Made by a program: the position numbers and the translations under genes. From DATBGS01 sp036557885 (lineage in GTDB: Bacteria; Chloroflexota; Ktedonobacteria; Ktedonobacterales; DATBGS01): 16,892 nt of DNA. Location of the stretch: NCBI GenBank assembly GCA_036557885.1, contig DATBGS010000071.1, positions 1-16,892 on the forward strand, in the 5' to 3' direction. Below are positions 1 to 8,643 of the stretch, one piece after another. The notes under the pieces are model-generated. The model ran no database searches, was not told the DNA's origin, and saw only the letters and a program-made list of their open reading frames with translations. How positions within the stretch are numbered: the first letter of the stretch is position 1; each line of letters opens with the position of its first letter.

Positions 1-24
1 AAGCAAAAAAGGAGAAAATCAGTC

Positions 25-297
25 ATGTCTCAGATCGCCGTCAACACCGATGTCATGCGTCAGTTGGGCCAGTGCTTCGTCGCCGTTAGCCATTATCTGT
101 GGGACGACCAGCGCCCCCGCATTGAGAACCTGATCGCTCAACTTGAGCACAATTGGCAGGGCCATAGCCGCGCCCGCTTTGAACACCTGTTTGCCCAGTG
201 GCGCCATGAGGTCCATGAGGTTGTCGAGCTTGGTTACGAGATCGGCCAGCACCTCGAGCAGACCGCTCAGGCTTTCGAGAACGCCGACAACAGCTAA
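25..297 (+). CDS. WXG100 family (ESAT-6-like) protein
   Basis: This is a 90-residue, largely helical protein with the W-x-G turn (W44-Q45-G46) at its centre. Two amphipathic helices flank the turn, which is the size and layout of the WXG100/ESAT-6 family. Such proteins form helical hairpin dimers and are typically secreted by type VII (ESX/Yuk) systems or act as partners of larger toxins. A strong ribosome binding site (AGGAG, about 10 bases upstream) supports the ATG start. No type VII ATPase or toxin gene is visible in the window, although the left edge lies only 24 bases before the start, so partners could be just outside. The gene is followed by a clear terminator, so it ends its own transcription unit. 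Family call is confident; secretion is inferred. Confidence 0.85.
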   Translation: MSQIAVNTDVMRQLGQCFVAVSHYLWDDQRPRIENLIAQLEHNWQGHSRARFEHLFAQWRHEVHEVVELGYEIGQHLEQTAQAFENADNS

Positions 298-318
298 TTC
301 CTGCCTGGCGTTTTCTTT

Positions 319-356
319 CGGGCCAACCCTCAATGAGGGTTGGCCCGATTGCTTTT
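319..356 (+). terminator. Rho-independent terminator after the WXG100 gene
   Basis: A perfect 12-bp stem (319-330 pairing with 336-347), extendable by one C-G pair, encloses a loop of 3-5 bases and is followed by a T-rich stretch (CTTTT). It lies 22 bases after the WXG100 stop codon. T residues follow only on the plus-strand side, so it acts on the rightward transcript. Confidence 0.85.
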
Positions 357-361
357 GTACC

Positions 362-379
362 GCCGACATTTCTGTCGGC
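362..379. repeat. Short palindrome (GCCGACA-TTTC-TGTCGGC)
   Basis: A perfect 7-bp inverted repeat with a 4-base spacer, flanked by a weaker outer CCGCC/GGCGG pairing. It lies between the WXG100 terminator and the probable -35 box of hutU, 17 bp upstream of that box. It could be a dispersed REP-like palindrome or an operator for hutU. Nothing else in the window repeats it. Confidence 0.45.
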
Positions 380-396
380 ATGGCGGGGCGAGTGGC

Positions 397-425
397 TTGA
401 TGCTTGCGTGCGGCAGTGCTATGGT
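397..425 (+). promoter_or_regulatory. Candidate sigma70-type promoter of hutU
   Basis: TTGATG (397-402) and TATGGT (420-425) are separated by 17 bases. Each matches consensus at 4 of 6 positions. The predicted transcript start near 432 leaves a leader of about 60 bases before the hutU ATG. Confidence 0.45.
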
Positions 426-490
426 ATAGAACACAAGAAGCGGTACAGTGCTGTACCCGCTCCATCTGCACCAGCCGAAAGGAATGCCTC

Positions 491-2212
<1,722 letters not shown>

Positions 2213-2283
2213 GCAGCTTACACAGAGGGCACCTGGGTTGATGAATTTTTACCAACCCTCCCGCGCCAACTCAACTAGCTGCT

Positions 2284-2318
2284 CTGTACCCTGCTGGCGT
2301 CTCACGAGTTGGGTACAG
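2284..2318. repeat. Inverted repeat between hutU and the next gene
   Basis: CTGTACCC (2284-2291) is perfectly complementary to 2311-2318 across a 19-base loop. It lies 70 bases after the hutU stop and just upstream of the next promoter. No T-run follows, so it is a poor intrinsic terminator. It could be a Rho-type end, an operator, or chance. Confidence 0.3.
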
Positions 2319-2369
2319 GGCAACAGTCAAGCCCCAGCAGGACTTTACCGAAACACCATCAGGGCACTC

Positions 2370-2398
2370 TTGACAGAACAAGCACCAGGCGCTATGCT
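2370..2398 (+). promoter_or_regulatory. Strong sigma70-type promoter
   Basis: A perfect TTGACA (2370-2375), a 17-base spacer and TATGCT (2393-2398). The expected start near 2405 gives a leader of about 27 bases containing the ribosome binding site of the membrane protein at 2432. Confidence 0.75.
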
Positions 2399-2431
2399 AG
2401 AAGCAACAGATCAGCACGGAGGGCCGTACCC

Positions 2432-3409
2432 ATGTGGCGAGAATATCCGCCTACCGCTCCCTGGCAGCGCTCGCAGAAACAGCAGCATTCGTTTGTGCAG
2501 CCGCCCATGCCCACGCCTCCGCCTGGCTTGGGCTGGCCGCCTGCGGTGGCAAACGAGCGCACAGGCTTCGGGGCAATGGTTATTTGTTTATTCCTCTTCC
2601 CTCTCTTCTTTGTTCCCCAGGGAATCTCCAGCTTTGTTGAGAGCCACTTGCCGTTCTTGCCCAGGTTGGGGGCACTGCTTTTCTTCTATCTGCCCTCTAT
2701 TGTTCTAATTCTCCTGGGAATGAAAGCACGCAAGCAAGCACGGCGTTGGAAAATAGTCAACCAGCGCCGCCAGACGGCGGCTGCATGGGGATTCACTCCC
2801 CACGTCCCTCTGGCTCAGCCTCAGCCTGTCCCCAACCTGGGGGCGCTGCCGCTGTACTCCACGATCAAGCTCAAGATAAATTGGCTTTCCGCATGCGCCT
2901 GGGCATGCCTGATGGCTTGTATCCCATTCCTCTTCTGGATATGGATACAGCTCTCCATCCCCCTCCTTTATGGCGACCCATTGCAGAGAAGCCTCGAAAA
3001 TAGCCTGTATTCCTGGTTCGTCCCACTGGTCTGGGGAATTGGTGTGCTCGTGAATCTTTGGCGCTGGTCGCAGCCCCAGCAGATTGCAATCACGCCAGAA
3101 GGGGTGATTGTTCAGCACGCTTTCTATGATTGGGCAAACAACAACCAATCCAAGAAAAAGATGATTCGCTGGCACGAGGCCCGGCTTTTTGCCATTCGTG
3201 GCGGCAAGCCGGGCGGCTCCACCGTGCGCTACGAGCTTTCCGGCCCCTTCGCTGTCGTCACCTTTGACCGCATCCTGCGGCCCCGCTGGTGGTCGCGCTT
3301 TCGGCCCGCGCAATCCTTTGGCGAATACAACGCGCAGATGGACGCGCTGCTGGCGCTCATCTCCGCCCACACCGGCCTGCTGCTCTATGACGTGCGCCAG
3401 CACGACTGA
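2432..3409 (+). CDS. Four-helix membrane protein of unknown function
   Basis: I do not recognise a named family for this 325-residue protein. The N-terminus is proline-rich and cytoplasmic-looking (about residues 1-45). It is followed by two closely spaced hydrophobic segments (VICLFLFPLFFV and a second ending in IVLILLGM), then a basic linker. A second pair follows (starting LSACAWACLMAC, and around VPLVWGIGVLVNLW). The last roughly 100 residues are soluble, with ITPEGVIV, an IRWHEARLF stretch and a beta-rich run ending in a helix; this could be a bacterial PH-like domain, which is a guess from pattern only. The open frame begins earlier, but ATG 2432 has GGAGGG 8 bases upstream and sits just after a consensus promoter. 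It converges with the lipoprotein gene ending at 3442, leaving 32 bases. Confidence 0.75.
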   Translation: MWREYPPTAPWQRSQKQQHSFVQPPMPTPPPGLGWPPAVANERTGFGAMVICLFLFPLFFVPQGISSFVESHLPFLPRLGALLFFYLPSIVLILLGMKARKQARRWKIVNQRRQTAAAWGFTPHVPLAQPQPVPNLGALPLYSTIKLKINWLSACAWACLMACIPFLFWIWIQLSIPLLYGDPLQRSLENSLYSWFVPLVWGIGVLVNLWRWSQPQQIAITPEGVIVQHAFYDWANNNQSKKKMIRWHEARLFAIRGGKPGGSTVRYELSGPFAVVTFDRILRPRWWSRFRPAQSFGEYNAQMDALLALISAHTGLLLYDVRQHD

Positions 3410-3441
3410 AAACCGCCCGTATATGCTGCTCTGTGGAGCGC

Positions 3442-4200
3442 TTAGGCCCAGGTCACTTGAATCTCATATTCTGCGCCCCCATTTCCTTGCACCGACTGAA
3501 AGTCTGGGCCGCGCAAATCGGAAAGAGGGAAAAGCTGGTTCATCGCAATTGACCCGGCCCCAGGCTGAAAGGCGCTGGTATCAAGCAGGACAGGGTTGGG
3601 TTGTCTGGTGGCGGTGGGTGTCCAGGCTTTGGTCATGCCTCCGGTAGTCGGCCCAATAGCGATCACATAAAACTCGCGGTCTTGTGAGATGCGATAGGTT
3701 ACGGGCGTGCGCTTGCTGTGGGGGACACGCGCATTCTCCTTGGGCGAGAGAATGACTGGCGCGAGCGGGGCCGTAAAGGAAAAGGTAGCCGAGGTCTTCC
3801 CAGAGGTATACACGCAAGTAACCAGCTTGCCAGAAAACACTTCCGAAGGCACCTTGAGATTAAAGTTCGTGCCATAGCCAGGCAAGGTCATGCCATTGCA
3901 GGAAACGCTTTCGCCAGCGGTAAACTGGACCAGACCACCCTGGCTGGTAAAACTCACATTCAGTTCAGCTATATCGCGGTCCTCAGCTTCATAGCCGCCT
4001 AATTGCAAGTACAGCGACAGCGCCAACTGCCCTGGAGACGTATCCTGAAGCGACACAACCGTTGGAGCAAAATCATCGCTGATCTCCACCGTCTGGACAG
4101 CGGCTGGCTCGCCAGCCGCGCGCTGCGGTGCGCAGCCGCTCACCAACAGCGCGACAAACACAACCGCCAGAGTGCGCCAGAGGGTCTGCCGGGTAGACAT
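3442..4200 (-). CDS. Secreted lipoprotein of unknown function
   Basis: A 252-residue protein with a type II (lipoprotein) signal: a basic N-terminus, a hydrophobic core and the lipobox L-V-S-G-C with the lipidated cysteine at position 23. It is therefore expected to be anchored on the outer face of the membrane. The mature part is mostly predicted beta structure. It contains two further cysteines (in VSCNGM and VTCVYT) that could form a disulfide, and an SPKENARVPHSKRTPVTYRI segment that looks like an Ig-like strand pair. ATG 4200 is preferred over an in-frame ATG at 4230 because AAGGAGGAAGG lies directly upstream and the earlier ATG would fall in the -10 region of the likely promoter. No enzyme motif is visible. 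Confidence 0.75.
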   Translation of the reverse strand: MSTRQTLWRTLAVVFVALLVSGCAPQRAAGEPAAVQTVEISDDFAPTVVSLQDTSPGQLALSLYLQLGGYEAEDRDIAELNVSFTSQGGLVQFTAGESVSCNGMTLPGYGTNFNLKVPSEVFSGKLVTCVYTSGKTSATFSFTAPLAPVILSPKENARVPHSKRTPVTYRISQDREFYVIAIGPTTGGMTKAWTPTATRQPNPVLLDTSAFQPGAGSIAMNQLFPLSDLRGPDFQSVQGNGGAEYEIQVTWA

Positions 4201-4225
4201 AGAGCCTTCCTCCTTGAATCCATAC

Positions 4226-4255
4226 AACATACTACCAGAAAAGACGTTGGAACAA
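4226..4255 (-). promoter_or_regulatory. Candidate promoter of the lipoprotein gene
   Basis: On the minus strand, TTGTTC (4255-4250) and TATGTT (4231-4226) are spaced by 18 bases. They lie between the antiporter's terminator hairpin and the ribosome binding site at about 4208-4213. Box matches are moderate. Confidence 0.4.
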
Positions 4256-4266
4256 GGCTACAAGTT

Positions 4267-4294
4267 GCAGGCGGTTCTGGTGAGAACCGCCTGC
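4267..4294 (-). terminator. Hairpin terminator after the antiporter gene
   Basis: A perfect 12-bp stem (4267-4278 with 4283-4294) and a 4-base loop begin 6 bases after the antiporter stop codon on the minus strand. The U-rich tail that follows is weak (AACTTGTAG), so termination may be partial, but the position and stem strength fit a transcription end. Confidence 0.65.
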
Positions 4295-4299
4295 TCCTG

Positions 4300-5517
4300 T
4301 TATTCTAACGCGCCCGACGCCGCGCGCTCCTCTTCAATGAACGCCGCCTCATCGGGCGTCATCTCCTGCGCGATGCTCGCCTTGGGCTGGAAGAAGGTCT
4401 GGGCAATCAGCGTAGGCACCACTGCGCTCAAAATCACCACCGTCACCAGCACCGAATACTGGAAGTTCGTAATGTAATGGTTGGTCAGGCCAAACAGCGC
4501 CGAGATCGAGCCAAACGTCAGGCCCGTAGACATCAGCATCAGTGTGTAATTGCCCGTGCGCGGGGCCAAACCAAACAGCCCCGTGAGCGGGCGCACCCCA
4601 ATGGCTTTCGTTACCATCTTGGCGGCAAAGAACAGCGCTACCAGGCCCGCCCCGGTCAGCGTTGCCAGCGCGGGCAGCGAGATCAACAGGCCAGCTTTAA
4701 TAAAGAAAAAGGGCGTCAGAAACGCAAACGCAATGGCGCGCATGCGCTCCACCAGCGCCCGATCTTTGGCAAAGACTCCGGCCACCACCAGCCCGATCAG
4801 ATACGCTGGCAAGACCGCTTCGCTTTTGGCAACAGCCGCCAGGCCACCAAGCAGCAGCAGCACCAGAAACAGAAACTTGATCTCTGGCTCGCTCACACGC
4901 CCACCAATGTTGCGCATCAGCAGCCGGGTCAGCCAGGGCAAGCAGGGCAGCGTCACCACCGTAGCGACAAGAAAGAGCACCAGCCACCAGTTGTAATCGG
5001 CAAAGAGAATACCGAGTGCCAGCACTGTGCCCAGATCGTTGACAAAACACGCCGCCAGAATTAATTTGCCCAGTTCGGTGCGATTCAAGCCCGTTTCAAT
5101 CATCACGGCAAAGACCACCGCTACCGAGGTTGTGGAAAGGGCGATGCCCGCAATCTCAGCGGCATGCAGGTTCCAATGGGCCATCCAAAACGCAATGGCG
5201 AAAACGCCCAGCACCGGCGCCAAAAACGCCGCAAAGCCGATGGCAAGGCTGGCCTTGAGGTGCCGCCGCAGCGAATCGGGGTCAATCTCCGCACCAGCCA
5301 GGAAGGTGAGCAGCACACTGCCAAAGCTGGCAATGAAATCAATCCAGGAGGTCGTTTGCAATCCCAGGAAATTGCCCGCCAGCACGCCCAGGAAAATCTC
5401 CAGCAGGGCGACGGCAATGCCCAGGCGAATCGAAAGCAGGCTAGCGAGGAACGCCAGGCCAATCCAGAACGCGGCAATCAAATAGACATTGGGAAGCGCG
5501 AGGGAAACAAAGGGCAT
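4300..5517 (-). CDS. CPA2-type cation/proton antiporter, likely fluoride-responsive
   Basis: A 405-residue polytopic membrane protein with 11-13 hydrophobic segments, matching the Na+/H+ exchanger domain (PF00999) of the CPA2 family. Diagnostic pieces are FLAGAEIDP near residue 73, STTSVAVV near 128, and the paired N160-D161 in FVNDLGTV, the ion-binding Asn-Asp of electrogenic members. The C-terminus ends in a short charged tail with no KTN/RCK or TrkA domain, so it is not a full KefB/KefC-type channel. ATG 5517 is chosen because AAAGG lies 9 bases upstream; the in-frame TTG at 5526 would abut the ribosome binding site. The long leader carries a fluoride riboswitch and terminator, implying induction by fluoride. 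Antiporter genes are known members of fluoride regulons. The transported ion here is not determined. Confidence 0.9.
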   Translation of the reverse strand: MPFVSLALPNVYLIAAFWIGLAFLASLLSIRLGIAVALLEIFLGVLAGNFLGLQTTSWIDFIASFGSVLLTFLAGAEIDPDSLRRHLKASLAIGFAAFLAPVLGVFAIAFWMAHWNLHAAEIAGIALSTTSVAVVFAVMIETGLNRTELGKLILAACFVNDLGTVLALGILFADYNWWLVLFLVATVVTLPCLPWLTRLLMRNIGGRVSEPEIKFLFLVLLLLGGLAAVAKSEAVLPAYLIGLVVAGVFAKDRALVERMRAIAFAFLTPFFFIKAGLLISLPALATLTGAGLVALFFAAKMVTKAIGVRPLTGLFGLAPRTGNYTLMLMSTGLTFGSISALFGLTNHYITNFQYSVLVTVVILSAVVPTLIAQTFFQPKASIAQEMTPDEAAFIEEERAASGALE

Positions 5518-5591
5518 AGGTTCCAACCTTTCTCATACAACCAGTTATAGATCAGTGGTTATCTGAGCGGTCTGGAAGAGGAGAGGTTGCT

Positions 5592-5626
5592 GCCTCGCCT
5601 GCTGATTTCAGCGGGGAGCGCGAGGC
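5592..5626 (-). other. Second hairpin in the antiporter leader
   Basis: An outer stem of 7 bp (5592-5598 with 5620-5626) encloses an inner GCTGA/TCAGC stem (5601-5605 with 5608-5612). It lies between the riboswitch terminator and the ribosome binding site at 5527-5531, and no T-run follows. It may stabilise the readthrough mRNA or insulate the ribosome binding site. Confidence 0.4.
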
Positions 5627-5628
5627 AC

Positions 5629-5691
5629 AAAAATGCTTCTACCAGGACCAGCAACGGCAGACTTCCTGCCGCTCAGTCAACCAGTAGAAGC
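5629..5691 (-). terminator. Riboswitch-controlled intrinsic terminator
   Basis: On the minus strand, GCTTCTAC (5691-5684) pairs perfectly with GTAGAAGC (5642-5635), followed at once by ATTTTT. Inside is a 6-bp CGGCAG/CTGCCG hairpin (5671-5666 with 5660-5655). The 5' arm uses the same bases (5692-5687) that close the aptamer pseudoknot. Ligand-bound aptamer and terminator are therefore mutually exclusive, as expected of an ON switch. Confidence 0.85.
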
Positions 5692-5730
5692 TATCAGCCA
5701 CAGAAGGCGTTAGGCGAGCTTCATCGCCAC
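5681..5730 (-). promoter_or_regulatory. Fluoride riboswitch aptamer (crcB motif)
   Basis: Read on the minus strand, the segment has the crcB-motif order: GGCGATGA, then CGCC, AAC, a small hairpin, and GGCTGAT-GCTTCTACTG. I compared it from memory with the crystallised Thermotoga aptamer, and it matches at all the characteristic blocks. Stem 1 is GGCG/CGCC (5728-5725 with 5716-5713). The loop bases AAGCT (5721-5717) pair with AGCTT (5692-5688) as the pseudoknot. GCC/GGC (5708-5706 with 5699-5697) forms the other stem. It begins about 12 bases after the predicted transcription start and precedes a terminator that competes with the pseudoknot. Fluoride binding is predicted to allow readthrough into the antiporter. 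Confidence 0.88.
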
Positions 5731-5748
5731 CACACACGTGATGTCTAA

Positions 5749-5778
5749 ACTATACCAGCATTCCTGCGGCCATGTCAA
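5749..5778 (-). promoter_or_regulatory. Promoter of the riboswitch-antiporter unit
   Basis: On the minus strand, a perfect TTGACA (5778-5773), an 18-base spacer and TATAGT (5754-5749). Transcription would start near 5742, just before the aptamer. The -35 box begins only 2 bases from the end of the large palindrome at 5781-5928. Confidence 0.8.
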
Positions 5779-5780
5779 GC

Positions 5781-5928
5781 GGCTGGCGGTTGAAACCGCG
5801 CCTATGGGCGTTCCGCCACGAAACCCGCCTGCGCGGGTTAGGACGAACGAGCGCGCGCCTTGGGTGGGGTGTCCGCGCAGGCGGACTTGGTGGCCGCAGG
5901 CCCATAGGCGCGGTTTCAACCGCCAGCC
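5781..5928. repeat. 148-bp nested palindromic element with 29-bp perfect terminal inverted repeats
   Basis: Bases 5781-5809 are perfectly complementary to 5900-5928 (29 of 29). Inside, 5825-5836 pairs with 5873-5884 (12 of 12) and GCCAC (5815-5819) with 5890-5894. Each outer arm also contains its own palindrome, GCGGTT-GA-AACCGC. The element ends exactly at the base before the hutH stop codon (5929-5931) and leaves 2 bases before the next promoter's -35 box. It could serve as a terminator or mRNA-end stabiliser for hutH. No transposase or coding sequence is apparent inside. A MITE- or REP-like dispersed repeat is the likeliest class, inferred from structure. Confidence 0.85.
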
Positions 5929-7434
5929 CTACAACCCCGCCAGCACAACTTCTGCCAGCCGCTCGATGTCTGGCGCGGGCGAACGGTCAGCAGTCAGGGC
6001 GGGCACCAGCGCGCGCACCTTTTCATACGCCGCCAGCACACCCTTGCCTGGCTTGAGTGGCTGGCGGAACTCCAGAAGCTGCGCGGCGCAGAGCAATTCA
6101 ATGGCGAGCACGCGCGCCGAAAGCTGCACGGCCTGGCGCGCCTTGAGCGCGGAGGTCGCGCCCATGCTGTTCCAGTCCTCCATGCCTGCCGAAGTGGGGA
6201 TGGAATCAATGCTGGCCGGGTGCGCCAGCAGCTTAATCTCGTTGACCAGCGCCGCCGCCACATATTGCGGAATCATATACCCGGAGTTCAGGCCGGGGTC
6301 GGGCGTCAAGAAAGCGGGGGTATTGGCGTCCCAGTCGTGCGGCTCAACCAGGCTAAAGGTGCGCCGCTCGGAGAATCCAGCCAGTTGCGCCACCGCAATT
6401 GCCAGCATATCCAGCGCCAGCGCCAGCGGCTGCCCATGAAAATTGCCGCCAGAAAGCGACTCGCCCTGCTCTGGAAAGAGCAGCGGGTTATCTGTGACAG
6501 CCAGCAGTTCGCGCTCAAAGACCCCGCCACAGTAATCCAGCGCGTCGCGCACCGCGCCCAACACCTGCGGAATGCAGCGCAGGGTATACGGGTCTTGCAC
6601 GCGCGGGCAATCGGCGTGGGAAGGGTTAATTTCGCTCTCGGCCAGCAGTTCGCGCATGCGCGCCGCCACCGCCACCTGGCCCGATTGCGGGCGCAGCGCG
6701 TGGATACGCGCATCAAACGGCACAAACGACCCCATCAGCGCCTCAACGCTCATGGCCGCTGTCACCACTGCCGAATTGAGCAGCGCCCGCGCATCGCGCA
6801 GCGTCAACACGCCCAGTGCCTCCATCAGATGCGTCCCGTTGATCAGCGCCAGCCCCTCTTTAGGCTGAAGCTCCAGCGGCGCCAGGCCAATCTGGCGCAG
6901 CACATGCGCGCTGGATTGGTGCCGCCCTGCATAGATCGCCTCGCCCTCGCCAATCAAGACCAGCCCCAGATGCGCCAGCGGCGCCAGATCGCCGCTCGCC
7001 CCCACCGACCCACGCGAGGGAATGACGGGCCACGCCTGCTCGTTGAGCAAACCCAGCAGCGTCCCAATCGCCTCCACGCGCACGCCCGAATGCCCACGCG
7101 CCAGGCTATTTGCCAGCAGCAGCATCATGGCGCGGGTCACATCTTCCGGCAGCGGCTCGCCCACGCCGGAGGCATGGCTGCGCAGCAGGTTGCGTTGGAG
7201 GTCAGCCAGTTGCGCGTGCCCGATATGCACCCTGCTCAAATGCCCAAAGCCAGTCGTCACGCCGTAGACGACGCGATCTTCCTCGGCAATCGTGCGCACC
7301 AGTTCGCGCGCCGCCTGCACGCGCGCCACCGCCTCCGGCGCCAGCGTGACTTGAGCGCCATGCCGCGCCACCGCTAGAACTGTTTCGCTTGTGAGCGGCT
7401 CTGCTCCAAGTTTGATGGTTGGTATTGTCGCCAT
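5929..7434 (-). CDS. hutH: Histidine ammonia-lyase
   Basis: HutH deaminates L-histidine to trans-urocanate and ammonia, the entry step of histidine degradation. The 501-residue length is normal for the bacterial enzyme (about 510). The Ala146-Ser147-Gly148 triad within GSVGASGDLAPLAH forms the autocatalytic MIO cofactor. Y57 in VVYGVTTGFG is the conserved catalytic tyrosine. QDPYTLRC, TDNPL and GNFHG match the active-site loops of the aromatic amino acid lyase family, and the histidine-type sequence favours HAL over PAL/TAL. A ribosome binding site (AGGTGAGGAG) immediately precedes the ATG. It is probably the last gene of a unit with the membrane protein 46 bases upstream and the GNAT gene before that. 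A large palindrome touches its stop codon. Confidence 0.96.
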   Translation of the reverse strand: MATIPTIKLGAEPLTSETVLAVARHGAQVTLAPEAVARVQAARELVRTIAEEDRVVYGVTTGFGHLSRVHIGHAQLADLQRNLLRSHASGVGEPLPEDVTRAMMLLLANSLARGHSGVRVEAIGTLLGLLNEQAWPVIPSRGSVGASGDLAPLAHLGLVLIGEGEAIYAGRHQSSAHVLRQIGLAPLELQPKEGLALINGTHLMEALGVLTLRDARALLNSAVVTAAMSVEALMGSFVPFDARIHALRPQSGQVAVAARMRELLAESEINPSHADCPRVQDPYTLRCIPQVLGAVRDALDYCGGVFERELLAVTDNPLLFPEQGESLSGGNFHGQPLALALDMLAIAVAQLAGFSERRTFSLVEPHDWDANTPAFLTPDPGLNSGYMIPQYVAAALVNEIKLLAHPASIDSIPTSAGMEDWNSMGATSALKARQAVQLSARVLAIELLCAAQLLEFRQPLKPGKGVLAAYEKVRALVPALTADRSPAPDIERLAEVVLAGL

Positions 7435-7480
7435 CTCCTCACCTGAACATCACTTCTTTGGGCAGCAATTGTGCCATGCC

Positions 7481-8626
7481 TTATCTGCGCTTAAACAGCC
7501 GCCGGAACCCGCGCCCAAACAGGCAGCCATACACATAGAAAAGGGCCGTCAGCAAGAGCAGCGGAAAGAACAGGCCCAGCAGATAGAGGCCAATATCCAA
7601 CTGCCAATGGGTGGGCGGGATTGACAGCACAGCGGCAGCAGCTATCGCCAGCCCAAAGCCGGGCAACAGCGGCACCAGCAGCGGCAAGACCAGTTTGGAC
7701 AGGACGGCAGCAACTATTGTCAACATAAAACCCGGCAGCAGTGGCTCCAGTGCCGTTGAGACAAACCTGGGTAGAGAGCCAGGGTCAATTTGCCCATATG
7801 CAATAATCAGTCCAGCGACCAACCCGGCCCCCACCCACAGCAGCGCGGGCAGCGCCGCAAACCCCAACGCCATCAGGCGACGCCGCAGCGTGCGCGGCCC
7901 GTAGCGCTTCAGGATGGCCGCCCAGAGCGCCCACAGGCACTCCAGCATCACCCAGAGCGGCAGCGCCAGCAGCAGCACATCCACTCCCAACAGCGCCGGG
8001 CTGACGTAGTGAAACGCGGGCGTCGGCTCGACATTCGTCAGCGGAACACTGGCAGCCCCGACAGCGACATGCGCGTAGGTGAGCGGCCAGCCCGCATCAT
8101 AGCTGAGTTGGGTAACCTGTCCATCAGAGGCCGTGCCCGGCACATAGTGGCGCTGGCTGTGCGATTGCAGCGAATAGGCCGCCACGCACGCCACCAGAAA
8201 GAGCACCACCCGCACCAACCCTATCAAAATCGGATCGGGCGCGGCTGCCGCCTCTGCCCGCGCGTACTCCTGGCGAAAAGGGACAACGCCTTCCGAGTCA
8301 TCCCTTTCATCATCCTGGTTCCACTGCCCCACGCCCCCGGCGCGCAGCGCGCGCTGCGCAGAGGTATCTTGTGGCAAGCGCCCGGAAAGATTCCCCGTCC
8401 TCCCTGTGCTAGTGGGGGACTGGCTCCCCGGCCCACCTAGCGGTCCACTGTTCAGGGCAGGATTACGCAAGTTGCCAGTGGTCGAGGCAGGGTTCCGCAG
8501 CGGCCCGCTCGTCGAGGCAGGGTTCCGCAACGGCCCGCTGGTCCTCGGAGTGCCAGCCACCCACCCCGACTGTGCTCCCTGGCCCGATCTCCAGGTTGTC
8601 TCTCCGTCAGATTGCTTCATACGCAT
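7481..8626 (-). CDS. Membrane protein with N-terminal decapeptide repeats
   Basis: A 381-residue protein with no family I recognise. Residues 1-125 are polar, Gly/Pro/Ser/Asn-rich and probably disordered. They contain a tandem ten-residue repeat (SGPLRNPAST, then variants) between about 30 and 67. From about residue 130 there are some six hydrophobic segments. The first (LVRVVLFLVACVAAYSL) is followed by an extracytoplasmic-looking loop with PTPAFHYVSP. The last ends in a basic C-terminal tail (GRGFRRLFKRR). It lies 17 bases after the GNAT gene and 46 bases before hutH on the same strand, suggesting co-transcription. A link to histidine metabolism is not shown. The start is uncertain: two in-frame ATGs (8626 and 8620) lie close together with only a weak ribosome binding site. 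Confidence 0.75.
   Translation of the reverse strand: MRMKQSDGETTWRSGQGAQSGWVAGTPRTSGPLRNPASTSGPLRNPASTTGNLRNPALNSGPLGGPGSQSPTSTGRTGNLSGRLPQDTSAQRALRAGGVGQWNQDDERDDSEGVVPFRQEYARAEAAAAPDPILIGLVRVVLFLVACVAAYSLQSHSQRHYVPGTASDGQVTQLSYDAGWPLTYAHVAVGAASVPLTNVEPTPAFHYVSPALLGVDVLLLALPLWVMLECLWALWAAILKRYGPRTLRRRLMALGFAALPALLWVGAGLVAGLIIAYGQIDPGSLPRFVSTALEPLLPGFMLTIVAAVLSKLVLPLLVPLLPGFGLAIAAAAVLSIPPTHWQLDIGLYLLGLFFPLLLLTALFYVYGCLFGRGFRRLFKRR
8447..8540 (-). repeat. 30-bp in-frame tandem repeat
   Basis: About three units of 30 bp encode SGPLRNPAST-type decapeptides in the N-terminus of the membrane protein. The two best units begin GTCGAGGCAG on the plus strand at 8481 and 8511 and differ at very few bases; the third is more diverged. 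A period divisible by three keeps the frame if units are gained or lost. Confidence 0.8.
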
Positions 8627-8643
8627 TGCACCCGGCGCAAAGT

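Noticed and set aside
5524..5526. TTG as antiporter start
   Set aside because: It directly abuts the AAAGG ribosome binding site with no spacing; ATG 5517 has a normal 9-base gap.
5710..6056. Open frames running through the 148-bp palindrome on both strands
   Set aside because: They arise from the repeat itself; near-mirror peptides on the two strands reflect the inverted arms, not genes.
6220..7377. Plus-strand open frame (385 codons) within hutH
   Set aside because: It is a shadow of hutH. The Arg/Gln/His-rich translation is typical of the wrong frame.
8447..8540. CRISPR-like array
   Set aside because: The 30-bp units are contiguous without spacers and lie in frame within a coding region.
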